Below, one piece after another: positions 33,575-41,544 of a stretch of DNA of 64,000 bases. The stretch is taken from positions 186,001 to 250,000 of the forward strand of contig CAWEKI010000008.1 of NCBI GenBank assembly GCA_963809695.1, written 5' to 3'. A model generated the notes under the pieces. That model was not told where the DNA came from. It did no database searches and saw nothing but the letters and a program-made list of their open reading frames with translations. Each line of letters begins with the position of its first letter. Within the stretch, counting starts at the first letter, position 1. The stretch is from JAGDMJ01 sp963809695 (GTDB lineage Bacteria > Bacteroidota > Ignavibacteria > UBA10030 > UBA6906). A program made the translations under genes and the position numbers.

Positions 33575-33603
33575 TTGATACTCTTCGTTCATATTGGTAT
33601 ATT
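33575..33603 (+). promoter_or_regulatory. Promoter of the tRNA-Thr gene
   Basis: TTGATA at 33575-33580, a 17-base spacer and TATATT at 33598-33603, 14 bases before the mature tRNA 5' end. Confidence 0.6.
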
Positions 33604-33616
33604 GTGATGCATTTTT

Positions 33617-33689
33617 GCTGGCGTAGCTCAGTTGGTAGAGCAGCTGATTCGTAATCAGCAGGTCGACGGTTCAAGTCCGCCCGCCAGCT
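33617..33689 (+). tRNA. tRNA-Thr (anticodon CGU)
   Basis: A 73-base cloverleaf. The acceptor stem GCTGGCG pairs with CGCCAGC, the D arm contains AGCTCAGTTGGTAGAGC, and the anticodon stem GCTGA/TCAGC encloses loop TTCGTAA with anticodon CGT. The T arm carries GGTTCAAGTCC. No CCA is encoded; the discriminator is T. The anticodon reads ACG threonine codons. Confidence 0.95.
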
Positions 33690-33690
33690 C

Positions 33691-33741
33691 GAAAATGACA
33701 CGACATGACTTGGCGCTTCTTGCTAAGTCATCGTCATTTTC
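33691..33741 (+). terminator. Long hairpin immediately after the tRNA
   Basis: GAAAATGAC at 33691-33699 pairs with GTCATTTTC at 33733-33741, and the inner arms ATGACTT and AAGTCAT extend the stem across an asymmetric bulge. It begins two bases after the tRNA and could stabilise or process the precursor's 3' end or assist termination. Confidence 0.5.
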
Positions 33742-33742
33742 A

Positions 33743-33772
33743 GAGTCCCCGCCGTTTTTTTGGGCGGGACTC
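33743..33772 (+). terminator. Second GC-rich hairpin with T-rich loop
   Basis: GAGTCCCCGCC at 33743-33753 pairs with GGCGGGACTC at 33763-33772 with one bulged C; seven T residues sit in the loop rather than after the stem, so it is not a standard terminator by itself. Confidence 0.4.
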
Positions 33773-33968
33773 GAGCATGGTCTGCTCAGCCAGGCAGTCG
33801 CTGCGTGCCATAGGCATCATTGGAGGAGTAAGCCGCCATGTGATTGCACCCCCTCTGCTTGTACAAACATCTCGGCATCGGTGTGAGTTTCTTCCGCTGT
33901 CTTTCAACGGAGAACCTTGAGAGAAGAACAAATGTTCTGGTTTGTATCGGACAACTGAAAGTCCCCGC

Positions 33969-34445
33969 ATGAAGATTGGACCATACTTCTCAACTGTCTT
34001 GCCGATGAACCCTCTTGCCAACCTCCTTGTTCGGCTGATGATAAGTTCGGTCTTTCTTTCTGAGGGAATTCAGAAGTTCCTCTTTTCTGATGCGCTTGGC
34101 GTCGGCCGGTTCATCAAGATCGGGATCCCTTCTCCTGCCTTCACTGCCCCCTTCGTCGGTGTCGTGGAGATCGTGTGCGGGCTTCTCCTTCTGTTTGGAC
34201 TGTTCACGCAGCTTGCCGCAATTCCGTTGATCATCGATATGCTCGTTGCCATTTCGACAACGAAGCTTCCCTTTCTTGTCGAACACGGTTTCTGGGCGGC
34301 GGCGCACGAGGCGCGGGTGGACTGGTGCATGCTCCTGGGCTCACTCTTCCTTCTTATCGTGGGTGCCGGTGAGTGGTCGATGGATGCCGCTGTGCGGAGG
34401 GTGGGAGCGCGATCAAACGAAACCAACAGGAAATTGCAGTCGTGA
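33969..34445 (+). CDS. DoxX family membrane protein
   Basis: Integral membrane protein of 158 residues with four helices. The DoxX pattern is clear: NLLVRLMISSVFLSEGIQKF in helix 1, then FVGVVEIVCGLLLLFGLFTQ, LIIDMLVAISTTKLPFL and CMLLGSLFLLIVGAGEWSMD. Family members have been linked to respiratory or redox stress complexes but most are uncharacterised. I use the ATG at 33969; ATG 34005 is possible and an in-frame TTG lies at 33942. No convincing SD decides it. Confidence 0.82.
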   Translation: MKIGPYFSTVLPMNPLANLLVRLMISSVFLSEGIQKFLFSDALGVGRFIKIGIPSPAFTAPFVGVVEIVCGLLLLFGLFTQLAAIPLIIDMLVAISTTKLPFLVEHGFWAAAHEARVDWCMLLGSLFLLIVGAGEWSMDAAVRRVGARSNETNRKLQS

Positions 34446-34744
34446 AGCCAGAAGCATATCGATGTGAAGCTCTCCATGCCATCGTCCGTGTTTGCACTCT
34501 ACCCCCCCCCCGCGTGCAATTGGTAGAGACAAACCCCGCTTGCCGGTTCCGCGCCGTTGAACGTGAAGACATGCGTGCCGGTCTGCTGCACCCCGTCTGC
34601 AAGAAGTACCACTCAACCGCCAAGCGGAGGGATGCGTGGAGGACATCGAGGTGGGAGGGGAGGAAGGGGCACTCCAGGAGGGGGCAAAGCCGAACCGAAA
34701 CAATTTAAGCTTGAGGCTGAAGACTGGGTGTTGATCGGGGGTAC
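34446..34744 (+). other. Intergenic stretch without a recognisable gene
   Basis: Nothing convincing on either strand. The stretch has a run of nine or more C residues near 34502, a G-rich patch around 34650-34690, and only short frames without SD sites or family likeness. It may be a decayed gene or spacer upstream of the fluoride-responsive promoter. Confidence 0.4.
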
Positions 34745-34773
34745 TTGACATCCGAACATGAGTTGATTAACTT
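34745..34773 (+). promoter_or_regulatory. Promoter of the fluoride riboswitch-crcB unit
   Basis: TTGACA at 34745-34750, a 17-base spacer and TAACTT at 34768-34773. The transcript would begin about 20 bases before the aptamer. Confidence 0.6.
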
Positions 34774-34799
34774 TCTGCCGATTTCCCGTATCAATTTGT

Positions 34800-34902
34800 G
34801 AGGTGATGGAGTTCGCCGCCGGGCATTGCCTGCAACCATCCCGGATTTTGTCGGGATTGATGACTCCTACTGCTGTCTGTTAGATCAGATATTGGTAGGA
34901 GT
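34800..34902 (+). promoter_or_regulatory. Fluoride (crcB-motif) riboswitch
   Basis: The aptamer hallmarks are present: GGTGATGGAGTTCGCC at 34802-34817, a variable helix closed by ATCCCG/CGGGAT at 34838-34857, and TGATGACTCCTAC at 34858-34870. The 3' strand of the aptamer, ACTCCTAC, is repeated in inverse as GTAGGAGT at 34895-34902, so it can switch between pairing in the ligand-bound aptamer and pairing in a terminator. Fluoride binding should prevent the terminator and allow crcB expression. The gene order crcB then DUF190 supports the assignment. Confidence 0.93.
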
Positions 34903-34912
34903 TCTTCTTTTT
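34863..34912 (+). terminator. Riboswitch-controlled terminator
   Basis: ACTCCTAC at 34863-34870 pairs with GTAGGAGT at 34895-34902 and is followed by TCTTCTTTTT. It overlaps the 3' edge of the aptamer, the expected transcriptional expression platform. Confidence 0.8.
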
Positions 34913-34925
34913 GGAGGAAGAAGGT

Positions 34926-35300
34926 ATGAAAGAACTTGCCGTGGTATTTCTGGGAGGCGGGGCGGGATCAGCGCTCCGGTACTGGTTGACGGGGAGCGTC
35001 TACCGGTTTCTCAAACCAACCTTTCCATATGGTACGCTCGTTGTGAACGTCAGCGGATGCTTCCTGATCGGTTTTCTGATGGCTCTGTTTGAAGAGCGCT
35101 TTGTTGTCCAGCCGTTGCTCCGTTTGTTCCTCACGCTCGGGGTGCTCGGCGGGTTCACGACATTTTCCACATTCAGCTTTGAGACAATCGAACTCCTGCG
35201 CGAAGGGAGCACGATCAGCGGGTTACTCAACATCCTTCTTTCGCTTGGCGGATGCCTCACGGCGACGCTTCTGGGTAACATGCTCGGCAGGCTCCTTTAA
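34926..35300 (+). CDS. crcB: Fluoride efflux channel CrcB (Fluc)
   Basis: Small four-helix membrane protein of 124 residues that forms a dual-topology dimer exporting fluoride. Family motifs are intact: GGGAGSALRYWL in helix 1, TLVVNVSGCFLIGFLM with the pore asparagine, and GVLGGFTTFSTFSFE with the phenylalanine box and sodium-site region. The ATG at 34926 follows GGAGGAAGAAGG; the TTG at 34911 lies within the terminator's T tract. Expression is under the riboswitch just upstream. Confidence 0.95.
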   Translation: MKELAVVFLGGGAGSALRYWLTGSVYRFLKPTFPYGTLVVNVSGCFLIGFLMALFEERFVVQPLLRLFLTLGVLGGFTTFSTFSFETIELLREGSTISGLLNILLSLGGCLTATLLGNMLGRLL

Positions 35301-35319
35301 CAGACAGAAAGGATAATTC

Positions 35320-35670
35320 ATGAAACTGGAAGGCGAAGGAAAACTCCTGAGGATCTTTGTGGGAGAGGCCGATCGTTTTGACCACAAGCCTCTCTTCGAG
35401 CAATTCGTTCTCAAGGCGCGCGAGATGGGCCTGGCCGGGGCCACTGTTCTGCGTGGAATTGAAGGCTTCGGCGCGAAAAGCCGCGTCATGCATACAGCGA
35501 AGATCCTGCGACTTTCGCAAGATCTGCCCGTGGTCATTGAACTGGTAGACACGGCGGAGAGGATCGACGCCTTCGTGGGAGTAGCCAGCGAGATGTTTGA
35601 GCATGCGGGTTGCGGCGGAATGATTACCGAGGAGCGGGCCCATATCATTCGCTACACTTCCGGGCGGTAG
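35320..35670 (+). CDS. DUF190 domain protein
   Basis: PII-like ferredoxin-fold protein of 116 residues: LLRIFVGEADRFDHKPLFEQ, GLAGATVLRGIEGFGAKSRV and LPVVIELVDTAERIDAFV are hallmarks of DUF190. AAAGGA precedes the ATG. The family is often encoded beside crcB and is likely part of the fluoride response, although its exact role is unknown. It lies 19 bases after crcB and probably shares its riboswitch-controlled transcript. Confidence 0.9.
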   Translation: MKLEGEGKLLRIFVGEADRFDHKPLFEQFVLKAREMGLAGATVLRGIEGFGAKSRVMHTAKILRLSQDLPVVIELVDTAERIDAFVGVASEMFEHAGCGGMITEERAHIIRYTSGR

Positions 35671-35686
35671 ATGTTCAGTGTCGTCC

Positions 35687-35715
35687 TTGACATTCCGAAC
35701 CCCGCGGGCTATATT
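35687..35715 (+). promoter_or_regulatory. Promoter before the small hypothetical gene
   Basis: TTGACA at 35687-35692, a 17-base spacer and TATATT at 35710-35715. It supports the start at 35764 rather than 35671 for the gene downstream. Confidence 0.65.
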
Positions 35716-35763
35716 TTATTCATAGAGCTGCGGGTATTTCCGTTCATTGAGAAATTGGGGGGC

Positions 35764-36039
35764 ATGATGGATTGTCCAAGAACTGAAGAAATCACGGAGA
35801 AGCTTCTCTTGCCGGAGCATGCCACTCTGCTCCAGGAGTACATCCACAGGTTCCAGGAAGACCCCCAGTTCATTACCTACCATGCATCTACCACGATACT
35901 TACCCTGCGTGTCCAACTTGATCTGCCGTTCTATTCCCCGGGACCCTGTGCTGAATGTGTCAACTCCTCGTTGACGATGTGCCGGATCATTGAGGCCCTT
36001 GAACTTGCCATCCAACGACGAAAAGCCGAGCAGAGTTAG
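35764..36039 (+). CDS. Small hypothetical protein with CAEC motif
   Basis: Soluble protein of 91 residues not assigned to any family. It begins MMDCPRTEEITEKLLLPEHA after a GGGGGGC purine run and contains GPCAECVNSSLTMCRIIEAL, where closely placed cysteines could bind metal or be redox active. A near-perfect promoter 50 bases upstream shows it is transcribed on its own. The next gene is the bacillithiol reductase homologue, so a thiol-redox link is conceivable but untested. Confidence 0.6.
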   Translation: MMDCPRTEEITEKLLLPEHATLLQEYIHRFQEDPQFITYHASTTILTLRVQLDLPFYSPGPCAECVNSSLTMCRIIEALELAIQRRKAEQS

Positions 36040-36139
36040 AAACGCTCTGAGATTGAACGGGGAGATTTTTTTGGGGGTGGGGGAATTTGCACGGTCCGAA
36101 AACTGTTTATAAACCACAGATAACCGGGAATAACTCGGC

Positions 36140-37114
36140 ATGTACGACGTAATTGTTGTGGGTTCCGGTCCTTCCGGGCTTTCCTGCGCAATTGAAGCCA
36201 CCAGAGCGGGTCTTTCTGCGGTAGTACTCGAGAAAGGGAGTCTGGTGGATGCGATCCGGCGTTTCCCGGTCAACCTGGTATGGTTCTCGACTCCCGAAAT
36301 GCTGGAAATCGGCGGAATCCCTTTCGTCGTGTCTACCACGCGTCCCACGCGAGTGGATACGCTGAATTACTATGAAAAGGTGACACGCCACTTCAAGTTG
36401 AACGTCCACTACTACGATTCCGTAGAGTCTGTTCGCAAGTCCAATGAGTGCTTCCAGGTCCTCACAGAGCATGGCCGATCGTATTCCGGAAGGAATGTTG
36501 TGATTGCCACCGGCTATTTCGACCACCCCAACCGGATCAGGGTTCCGGGGGAGGAACTTCCCAACGTGTTGCATTACTATACTGAGTCCTTCCCGTATTT
36601 TGACCTGAATGTGGCCGTTGTTGGCGGGAGCAATTCGGCTGTGGAAGCAGCTCTGGATCTATTCCGGCATGGCGCACGCGTCACGCTCATCCATCGCCGG
36701 GAGAAGATTGGAGACCGGGTGAAGTACTGGGTAGTTCCCGATATTGAGAACAGGATCAAGTCGGGCGAGATCAGAGCGCTGTTCGGATCCACCGTGTGCG
36801 ATATCCGGCCGGAGTCTATCCTGGTCAAGACCCCGAAGGACGTATGTGAGATCCCCAACGATTTCACCTTCATCCTGACCGGTTTCCAACCTGACGCTGA
36901 GCAGCTGAGACAATTCGGTGTCAACGTGGATCCTGAGACGCTTGTCCCCCAGCTGGACCCGAAGACACTCGAGTCGAACGTGCCGGGACTCTACATTGCG
37001 GGATCTGCGGTGGCGGGACGCAACAACAACGCGGTCTTCGTGGAGAACGGGCGTGCGCACGGCGCGCTCATTGTGGCGTCCATCCAGGCAACGAGGGCAG
37101 AGGCGCGAGATTGA
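36140..37114 (+). CDS. ypdA: YpdA family bacillithiol disulfide reductase
   Basis: FAD-dependent oxidoreductase of 324 residues. The N-terminal dinucleotide motif VVGSGPSGLSCAIEATRAGL binds FAD and VVGGSNSAVEAALDLFRHGA binds NADPH. A redox CxxC as in thioredoxin reductase is absent, which together with FSTPEMLEIGGIPFV and TRVDTLNYYEKV marks the YpdA branch that reduces bacillithiol disulfide. This implies bacillithiol as a low-molecular-weight thiol here, consistent with the FCB group. No SD of strength; CCGGGAA lies near the ATG. Confidence 0.88.
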   Translation: MYDVIVVGSGPSGLSCAIEATRAGLSAVVLEKGSLVDAIRRFPVNLVWFSTPEMLEIGGIPFVVSTTRPTRVDTLNYYEKVTRHFKLNVHYYDSVESVRKSNECFQVLTEHGRSYSGRNVVIATGYFDHPNRIRVPGEELPNVLHYYTESFPYFDLNVAVVGGSNSAVEAALDLFRHGARVTLIHRREKIGDRVKYWVVPDIENRIKSGEIRALFGSTVCDIRPESILVKTPKDVCEIPNDFTFILTGFQPDAEQLRQFGVNVDPETLVPQLDPKTLESNVPGLYIAGSAVAGRNNNAVFVENGRAHGALIVASIQATRAEARD

Positions 37115-37166
37115 TTTTCAGTTTCATTCGCCGCTCAGCCACGAAGGGCGTCTTTTCAGGGTTTCC

Positions 37167-37195
37167 TTGATTTTTCCCTCGGTTATGCGTACATT
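37167..37195 (+). promoter_or_regulatory. Promoter of atpDC
   Basis: TTGATT at 37167-37172, a 17-base spacer and TACATT at 37190-37195, about 25 bases before the atpD ATG. A very short leader is implied. Confidence 0.6.
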
Positions 37196-37219
37196 CTTGC
37201 CCAACATCGAGGGATTTCC

Positions 37220-38629
37220 ATGAACGAAGGCGTCATTGTTCAAATCATCGGCCCGGTTGTCGACATCGATTTTTCGAGTGGGACACTTCCTGCCATTCTT
37301 TCTGCCGTCAAAATTCCCTACAAAAACGCCGAGGGAAAAATGGAGGATCTGATCGCCGAAGTGCAGCAGCACCTTGGTGATAACCGGGTTCGCACTGTGG
37401 CGATGGACTCAACCGACGGGTTTTCCAGGGGAATGAAGGCCATCAGCACAGGGGAGCCGATCATGGTTCCCGTCGGGCCCGCGACGCTGGGACGGCTTAT
37501 CAATGTCGTAGGAAAGGGGATTGACGGACTCGGCGAGATCAAGTCAGACAAGCGCTATCCCATCCACAGGCCGGCACCGAAATTCGAATCTCTATCGACA
37601 AAGAAGGAACTCTTCGAGACCGGGATCAAGGTCATCGACCTTCTGGAACCCTACTCAAAAGGTGGTAAGACCGGCCTCTTCGGCGGCGCAGGAGTGGGAA
37701 AGACCGTTATCATCATGGAATTGATCCACAATATCGCGAAGCAGCATGGCGGATTTTCGGTCTTCGGCGGAGTAGGGGAGCGCACGCGGGAAGGAAATGA
37801 CCTCTGGATTGAGATGTCGGAGTCAGGCGTGCTCAAAAAGACCGCCCTCGTGTTCGGCCAGATGAACGAGCCCCCCGGTGCGCGCCAGCGTGTGGGGCTC
37901 ACGGCGCTTACCATGGCAGAGTACTTCCGCGACGAAGAAGGAAAAGATGTGTTGCTCTTCATCGACAATATTTTCCGGTTTGTGCAGGCGGGATCCGAGG
38001 TGTCCGCACTGTTGGGGCGCATGCCCTCCGCAGTCGGGTATCAGCCCACGTTGGGAAGCGAAATGGGGGAATTGCAGGAACGGATCACCTCGACCAAGAA
38101 AGGGTCGATCACATCTGTCCAGGCCATCTACGTTCCCGCCGACGATCTGACTGATCCGGCCCCCGCGACGACGTTTGCTCACCTTGATGCAACGACCGTC
38201 CTCAGCCGTCAGATCTCGGAGCTGGGCATCTATCCGGCGGTGGATCCACTTGATTCCACGTCCCGGATCCTCGAACCGGGCATCGTCGGAGAAGAGCACT
38301 ATGGCGTAGCCAAGAAAGTCAAGGAGATCCTGCAAGCATACAAAGATTTGCAGGATATCATCAGCATCATGGGGATGGATGAGCTCTCCGATGAGGACAA
38401 GTCGACCGTGGCGCGCGCGCGGAGGATTCAGAAATTCCTTTCGCAACCGTTCCATGTGGCGGAACAGTTTGTCGGAACGCCCGGTCGCTATGTGAAGCTT
38501 GAGGATACTGTCAGGAGCTTCAAGGCGATCATCAACGGGGAGTACGACCATCTTCCGGAGAATGCGTTCCATATGGTTGGGACGATTGAAGAGGCCGTGG
38601 AGAAGGCAAAGACGCTTCAATCAGCGTAA
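37220..38629 (+). CDS. atpD: ATP synthase F1 subunit beta
   Basis: Catalytic subunit of the F-type ATP synthase, 469 residues. The P-loop GGAGVGKT is at residues 155-162, with GERTREGNDLW, the DELSEED-region variant DELSDEDK near residue 390 and ALLGRMPSAVGYQPTL. It is accompanied only by atpC; the a, c, b, delta, alpha and gamma genes are not nearby. A separate atpDC locus is known in Chlorobi and relatives and fits the suggested lineage. It has its own promoter just upstream. Confidence 0.98.
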   Translation: MNEGVIVQIIGPVVDIDFSSGTLPAILSAVKIPYKNAEGKMEDLIAEVQQHLGDNRVRTVAMDSTDGFSRGMKAISTGEPIMVPVGPATLGRLINVVGKGIDGLGEIKSDKRYPIHRPAPKFESLSTKKELFETGIKVIDLLEPYSKGGKTGLFGGAGVGKTVIIMELIHNIAKQHGGFSVFGGVGERTREGNDLWIEMSESGVLKKTALVFGQMNEPPGARQRVGLTALTMAEYFRDEEGKDVLLFIDNIFRFVQAGSEVSALLGRMPSAVGYQPTLGSEMGELQERITSTKKGSITSVQAIYVPADDLTDPAPATTFAHLDATTVLSRQISELGIYPAVDPLDSTSRILEPGIVGEEHYGVAKKVKEILQAYKDLQDIISIMGMDELSDEDKSTVARARRIQKFLSQPFHVAEQFVGTPGRYVKLEDTVRSFKAIINGEYDHLPENAFHMVGTIEEAVEKAKTLQSA

Positions 38630-38644
38630 GAGCGGGGTCCAGCC

Positions 38645-39058
38645 ATGTATGAAAAGTCGTTCTCGCTGGAAATCGTTGCGCCGGACAAGGTTGTCTTCAG
38701 GAGTGAGGCAACCAGCTTGACCGCACCCGGCGTGGAGGGAGGTTTTCAGGTTTTGTACAATCACGCTCCGCTTCTGGCGCAGCTGGGTATCGGGCGGATA
38801 ACCGTGAGAACGGTCGAGGGAACGAATACAGACTTTGCCGTCAGCGGTGGAATCGTTGAAGTCCGTAACAATCAAGTGGTGGTCCTTGTCGACACTGTAG
38901 AGGCGGCGCAGGAGATCGATGTGAGCCGCGCCCATGCCGCAAAAGACCGGGCATCGCAGAGGCTTCATGATCGATCCCCGGAGATCGATGTCGAGCGTGC
39001 GGAACTCGCACTTCTCAGGGCGCTCAACAGGATACGTGTCGCAGGGAGATCCGCGTGA
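38645..39058 (+). CDS. atpC: ATP synthase F1 subunit epsilon
   Basis: Central-stalk subunit of 137 residues. The N-terminal beta sandwich reads FSLEIVAPDKVVFRSEATSL and PGVEGGFQVLYNHAPLLAQL; the C-terminal helical hairpin has DVSRAHAAKDRASQRL and VERAELALLRALNRIRV. It lies 15 bases after atpD, so the two are co-transcribed and co-expressed for assembly with the remaining subunits encoded elsewhere. Confidence 0.95.
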   Translation: MYEKSFSLEIVAPDKVVFRSEATSLTAPGVEGGFQVLYNHAPLLAQLGIGRITVRTVEGTNTDFAVSGGIVEVRNNQVVVLVDTVEAAQEIDVSRAHAAKDRASQRLHDRSPEIDVERAELALLRALNRIRVAGRSA

Positions 39059-39107
39059 TCCTCTGAGCCTTGCCAGTAATGACAAGGCTCTTCAGTTTCT
39101 GAATGGC

Positions 39108-39830
39108 ATGTTGCCGGAACAGATGCATATCAACACGCTGCTCCAGAGGCTAGAGTTGAGGCTGCTCGACGGCGGGCGCCACGGTGAGAGTGAGATGGTT
39201 GGGCAGGTTGCGGTGCGGCTGTCGCATGCGCGAGATCTCAACAAGGCGCTCCAGGTGCTCTACGGCGTCAGCGGATGGGATGCTGTGGCCATGAAGCTCA
39301 TGTGGTATGTTGAGCAGATGCGGCGGGCACTTGTCGGAACGACCGCGAATGAAGATCTGTTGGGGTACCGGCTGTCGGAACTCGCCGCGGCGATGCCGGT
39401 GCCGGGTGAAGGAAAGGGCGCCGCGGACCAGGGCCTCGCGGCGGCAAGAAAAGCAGACTTGCGCGAAGCGCTGTTCCGGTTCGGTTCGATTCTGGAGGAA
39501 TTACGCCGCTCCTCGTTTGTTGACGGCGCGTTCTCAGGGCTGCCCGAGGCGGTCCTGGAGCAGGTGATCGGTCAGGCAGCATTGTTGCGCGTGATTGCGT
39601 CCGCCCAACATTCGCGTGATGTGGCGCGCTTCGCTCATGCGTTCACATTCTTTGCTACGCATATGCTGGAACATCGAATCCTGCAGGATGTCAGGGTCCT
39701 GCATTTGATCAACACCGCGAACCTGACACTCCAGACAGTCCTCGAGACCGCGGAGGCGGAGGACTTCGATTCGCTCTATCAGACCATTGCGCTGCTGGAG
39801 AGTCCCCGGACCCTATTGCAGGCGCAGTAA
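39108..39830 (+). CDS. Hypothetical helical protein downstream of atpC
   Basis: Soluble, mostly helical protein of about 240 residues that I cannot assign. Visible features are an N-terminal helix (INTLLQRLELRLLDGGRHG), VRLSHARDLNKALQVLYGVS, and a C-terminal part AHAFTFFATHMLEHRILQDV. The frame is open back into atpC (from 38934), but usable starts are ATG 39108 or ATG 39123, the latter preceded by GGAAC. It sits between atpC and the mannose-1-phosphate guanylyltransferase on the same strand with short gaps, so co-transcription is likely. Confidence 0.65.
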   Translation: MLPEQMHINTLLQRLELRLLDGGRHGESEMVGQVAVRLSHARDLNKALQVLYGVSGWDAVAMKLMWYVEQMRRALVGTTANEDLLGYRLSELAAAMPVPGEGKGAADQGLAAARKADLREALFRFGSILEELRRSSFVDGAFSGLPEAVLEQVIGQAALLRVIASAQHSRDVARFAHAFTFFATHMLEHRILQDVRVLHLINTANLTLQTVLETAEAEDFDSLYQTIALLESPRTLLQAQ

Positions 39831-39856
39831 CTCATCAACGGAAGACAGAACTCATA

Positions 39857-40945
39857 ATGGCAACTGTGTACGCGGTCATCATGGCAGGCGGCGTTGGGAC
39901 ACGGTTCTGGCCCCGCAGCCGGGAAAAGTATCCCAAGCACCTTCTCGAGATCACCGGCAAAGGGACAATGCTGCAAAACACGGTCAAGCGCCTGGAGCAA
40001 TACGTGGCGATGCACGATCTCTTTGTCGTCACGAACCGCTTGCAGAAGACGCATGTGATGAAGCAGCTTCCCCTGGTGCCAGAGGAGAACATTATTGTCG
40101 AGCCGATGGGAAGGAACACCGCTCCGTGCATCGGTCTGGCGGCGCTGCACGTGAAGCGCCTGGACCCGGACGCGATCATGCTGGTCATTCCCGCGGATCA
40201 CATTATCCAGGATGTGGACGAGTTCCATCGCATTCTCGGCATCGCCATCGAGACGGCGGAACAATCCGGAAGCCTGCTGACCATTGGCATTCAGCCGACG
40301 CATCCGGAGACGGGATACGGCTACATCCAGGTGCTGAACGAGGAAGGATCCCACAACCCCTATCTTGCCAAAGCGGTGCTGAAGGTGAAGACATTCGCCG
40401 AAAAACCGAATCTCCAGACGGCGGAACGGTTCCTGGCGAGCGGTGATTTTCTCTGGAACAGTGGCATGTTCGTCTGGAAGGTGGACGCCATCCTGAAGGA
40501 AATTGAACGGCAGTTGCCCGACCTGTATAGCGAGCTCGAGAAGATCGACAAGACCATAGGCACACCGCAATATCAGCCGACGCTCGAGATGGTGTACGGA
40601 CTGATCCGCAACATTTCCATCGATTATGGCGTAATGGAAAAGGCGGGGGAGGTCTATGTCATTCCCGGTTCCTTCGGATGGAATGACCTGGGCTCGTGGG
40701 ATGAGGTCTCGCGTATTTCAGGGAAGGATGACAGCGGCAACACGATCACGGGAAAGGTGATCCAGAAAGACACCCGGAACTCATACATTTACTCGTCCGG
40801 GAAGGTCGTGGCGACCATCGGGGTGGAAGACCTCATCATTGTGAACACTGACGACGCTCTCCTGATCTGCCGGAAGGGGAGATCGCAGGATGTGAAGGAA
40901 ATATCGGACTACCTTAAACGCAAGCAGATGACGGAATATCTGTGA
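39857..40945 (+). CDS. manC: Mannose-1-phosphate guanylyltransferase
   Basis: Nucleotidyltransferase of 362 residues making GDP-mannose for glycan synthesis. The GT-A signature MAGGVGTRFWPRSREKYPKH lies at the N-terminus; VEPMGRNTAPCIGLAA and VIPADHII are typical, followed by FAEKPN and FLWNSGMFVWK. The C-terminal portion is a short left-handed helix without a phosphomannose isomerase domain, so it is the monofunctional type. The ATG is clear. Its stop overlaps the RlpA gene by four bases (GTGA). Confidence 0.92.
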   Translation: MATVYAVIMAGGVGTRFWPRSREKYPKHLLEITGKGTMLQNTVKRLEQYVAMHDLFVVTNRLQKTHVMKQLPLVPEENIIVEPMGRNTAPCIGLAALHVKRLDPDAIMLVIPADHIIQDVDEFHRILGIAIETAEQSGSLLTIGIQPTHPETGYGYIQVLNEEGSHNPYLAKAVLKVKTFAEKPNLQTAERFLASGDFLWNSGMFVWKVDAILKEIERQLPDLYSELEKIDKTIGTPQYQPTLEMVYGLIRNISIDYGVMEKAGEVYVIPGSFGWNDLGSWDEVSRISGKDDSGNTITGKVIQKDTRNSYIYSSGKVVATIGVEDLIIVNTDDALLICRKGRSQDVKEISDYLKRKQMTEYL

Positions 40946-41361
40946 CGATTGCAGGTCGATCGGCCATCGTTTCAGTGTCGCTGTTCTCTCTTCTGGCGGC
41001 GGGATGCGGGAGCGGTTCGCCTCGATTCACAGGGAAGGCTGACGCTTCCGTGGCGACGTCAGAGCTTGAGGGCATTGCGTCGTACTACGCAGACGAGTTT
41101 CACGGGAGGACGACGGCCAACGGTGAGACGTATGACATGAACGCTCTCACCGCGGCGCACCGGACGCTGCCGTTCAATAGCCGCGTTCGGGTAACCAACC
41201 GGGAGAACGGGAAATCCGTTGTCGTTCGGATCAATGACCGGGGGCCATTCAAGGGGGATCGAATCATCGATCTCTCTCTTGCCGCTGCCAAGGCGGTTGG
41301 GCTTATCGCTCACGGAACTGCACCGGTGACGATCGATGTTCTAGAGGCTGGGACGCCATAG
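40942..41361 (+). CDS. rlpA: RlpA-like double-psi beta-barrel lipoprotein
   Basis: Lipoprotein of 139 residues starting at GTG. The lipobox LLAAGC predicts acylated Cys22. The DPBB domain carries GIASYYADEFHGRTTANGET, ALTAAHRTLPFNSRVRVTN and VRINDRGPFKGDRIIDLS with the conserved aspartate and histidine of RlpA lytic transglycosylases. The C-terminal SPOR domain of many homologues is missing. It overlaps manC and precedes another cell-wall lytic enzyme gene, suggesting a peptidoglycan role. Confidence 0.9.
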   Translation: MTIAGRSAIVSVSLFSLLAAGCGSGSPRFTGKADASVATSELEGIASYYADEFHGRTTANGETYDMNALTAAHRTLPFNSRVRVTNRENGKSVVVRINDRGPFKGDRIIDLSLAAAKAVGLIAHGTAPVTIDVLEAGTP

Positions 41362-41544
41362 CCTTTTTTTTGGCGTTTCCGGGGGCATATGAGGACACAT
41401 AGGTGACGGACGGCAGGGTTGGCGTGCCGAGTGTCACAGCATTTGTGCCAATATGTTCGTACATTAGTACCAGTTCCATTGTTCTTTTCAAATCAGGGAA
41501 CGCCATGCAGGGCGAAAGAATCCATCACAAATCAGAGGAACGCA

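Noticed and set aside
34557..34748. 63-codon glycine/arginine-rich frame
   Set aside because: No SD, no family likeness, composition driven by a G-rich tract, and it runs into the riboswitch promoter.
41356..41386. Terminator after rlpA (ACGCC...GGCGT)
   Set aside because: The run of eight T residues lies in the loop rather than after the stem, so it does not fit an intrinsic terminator.
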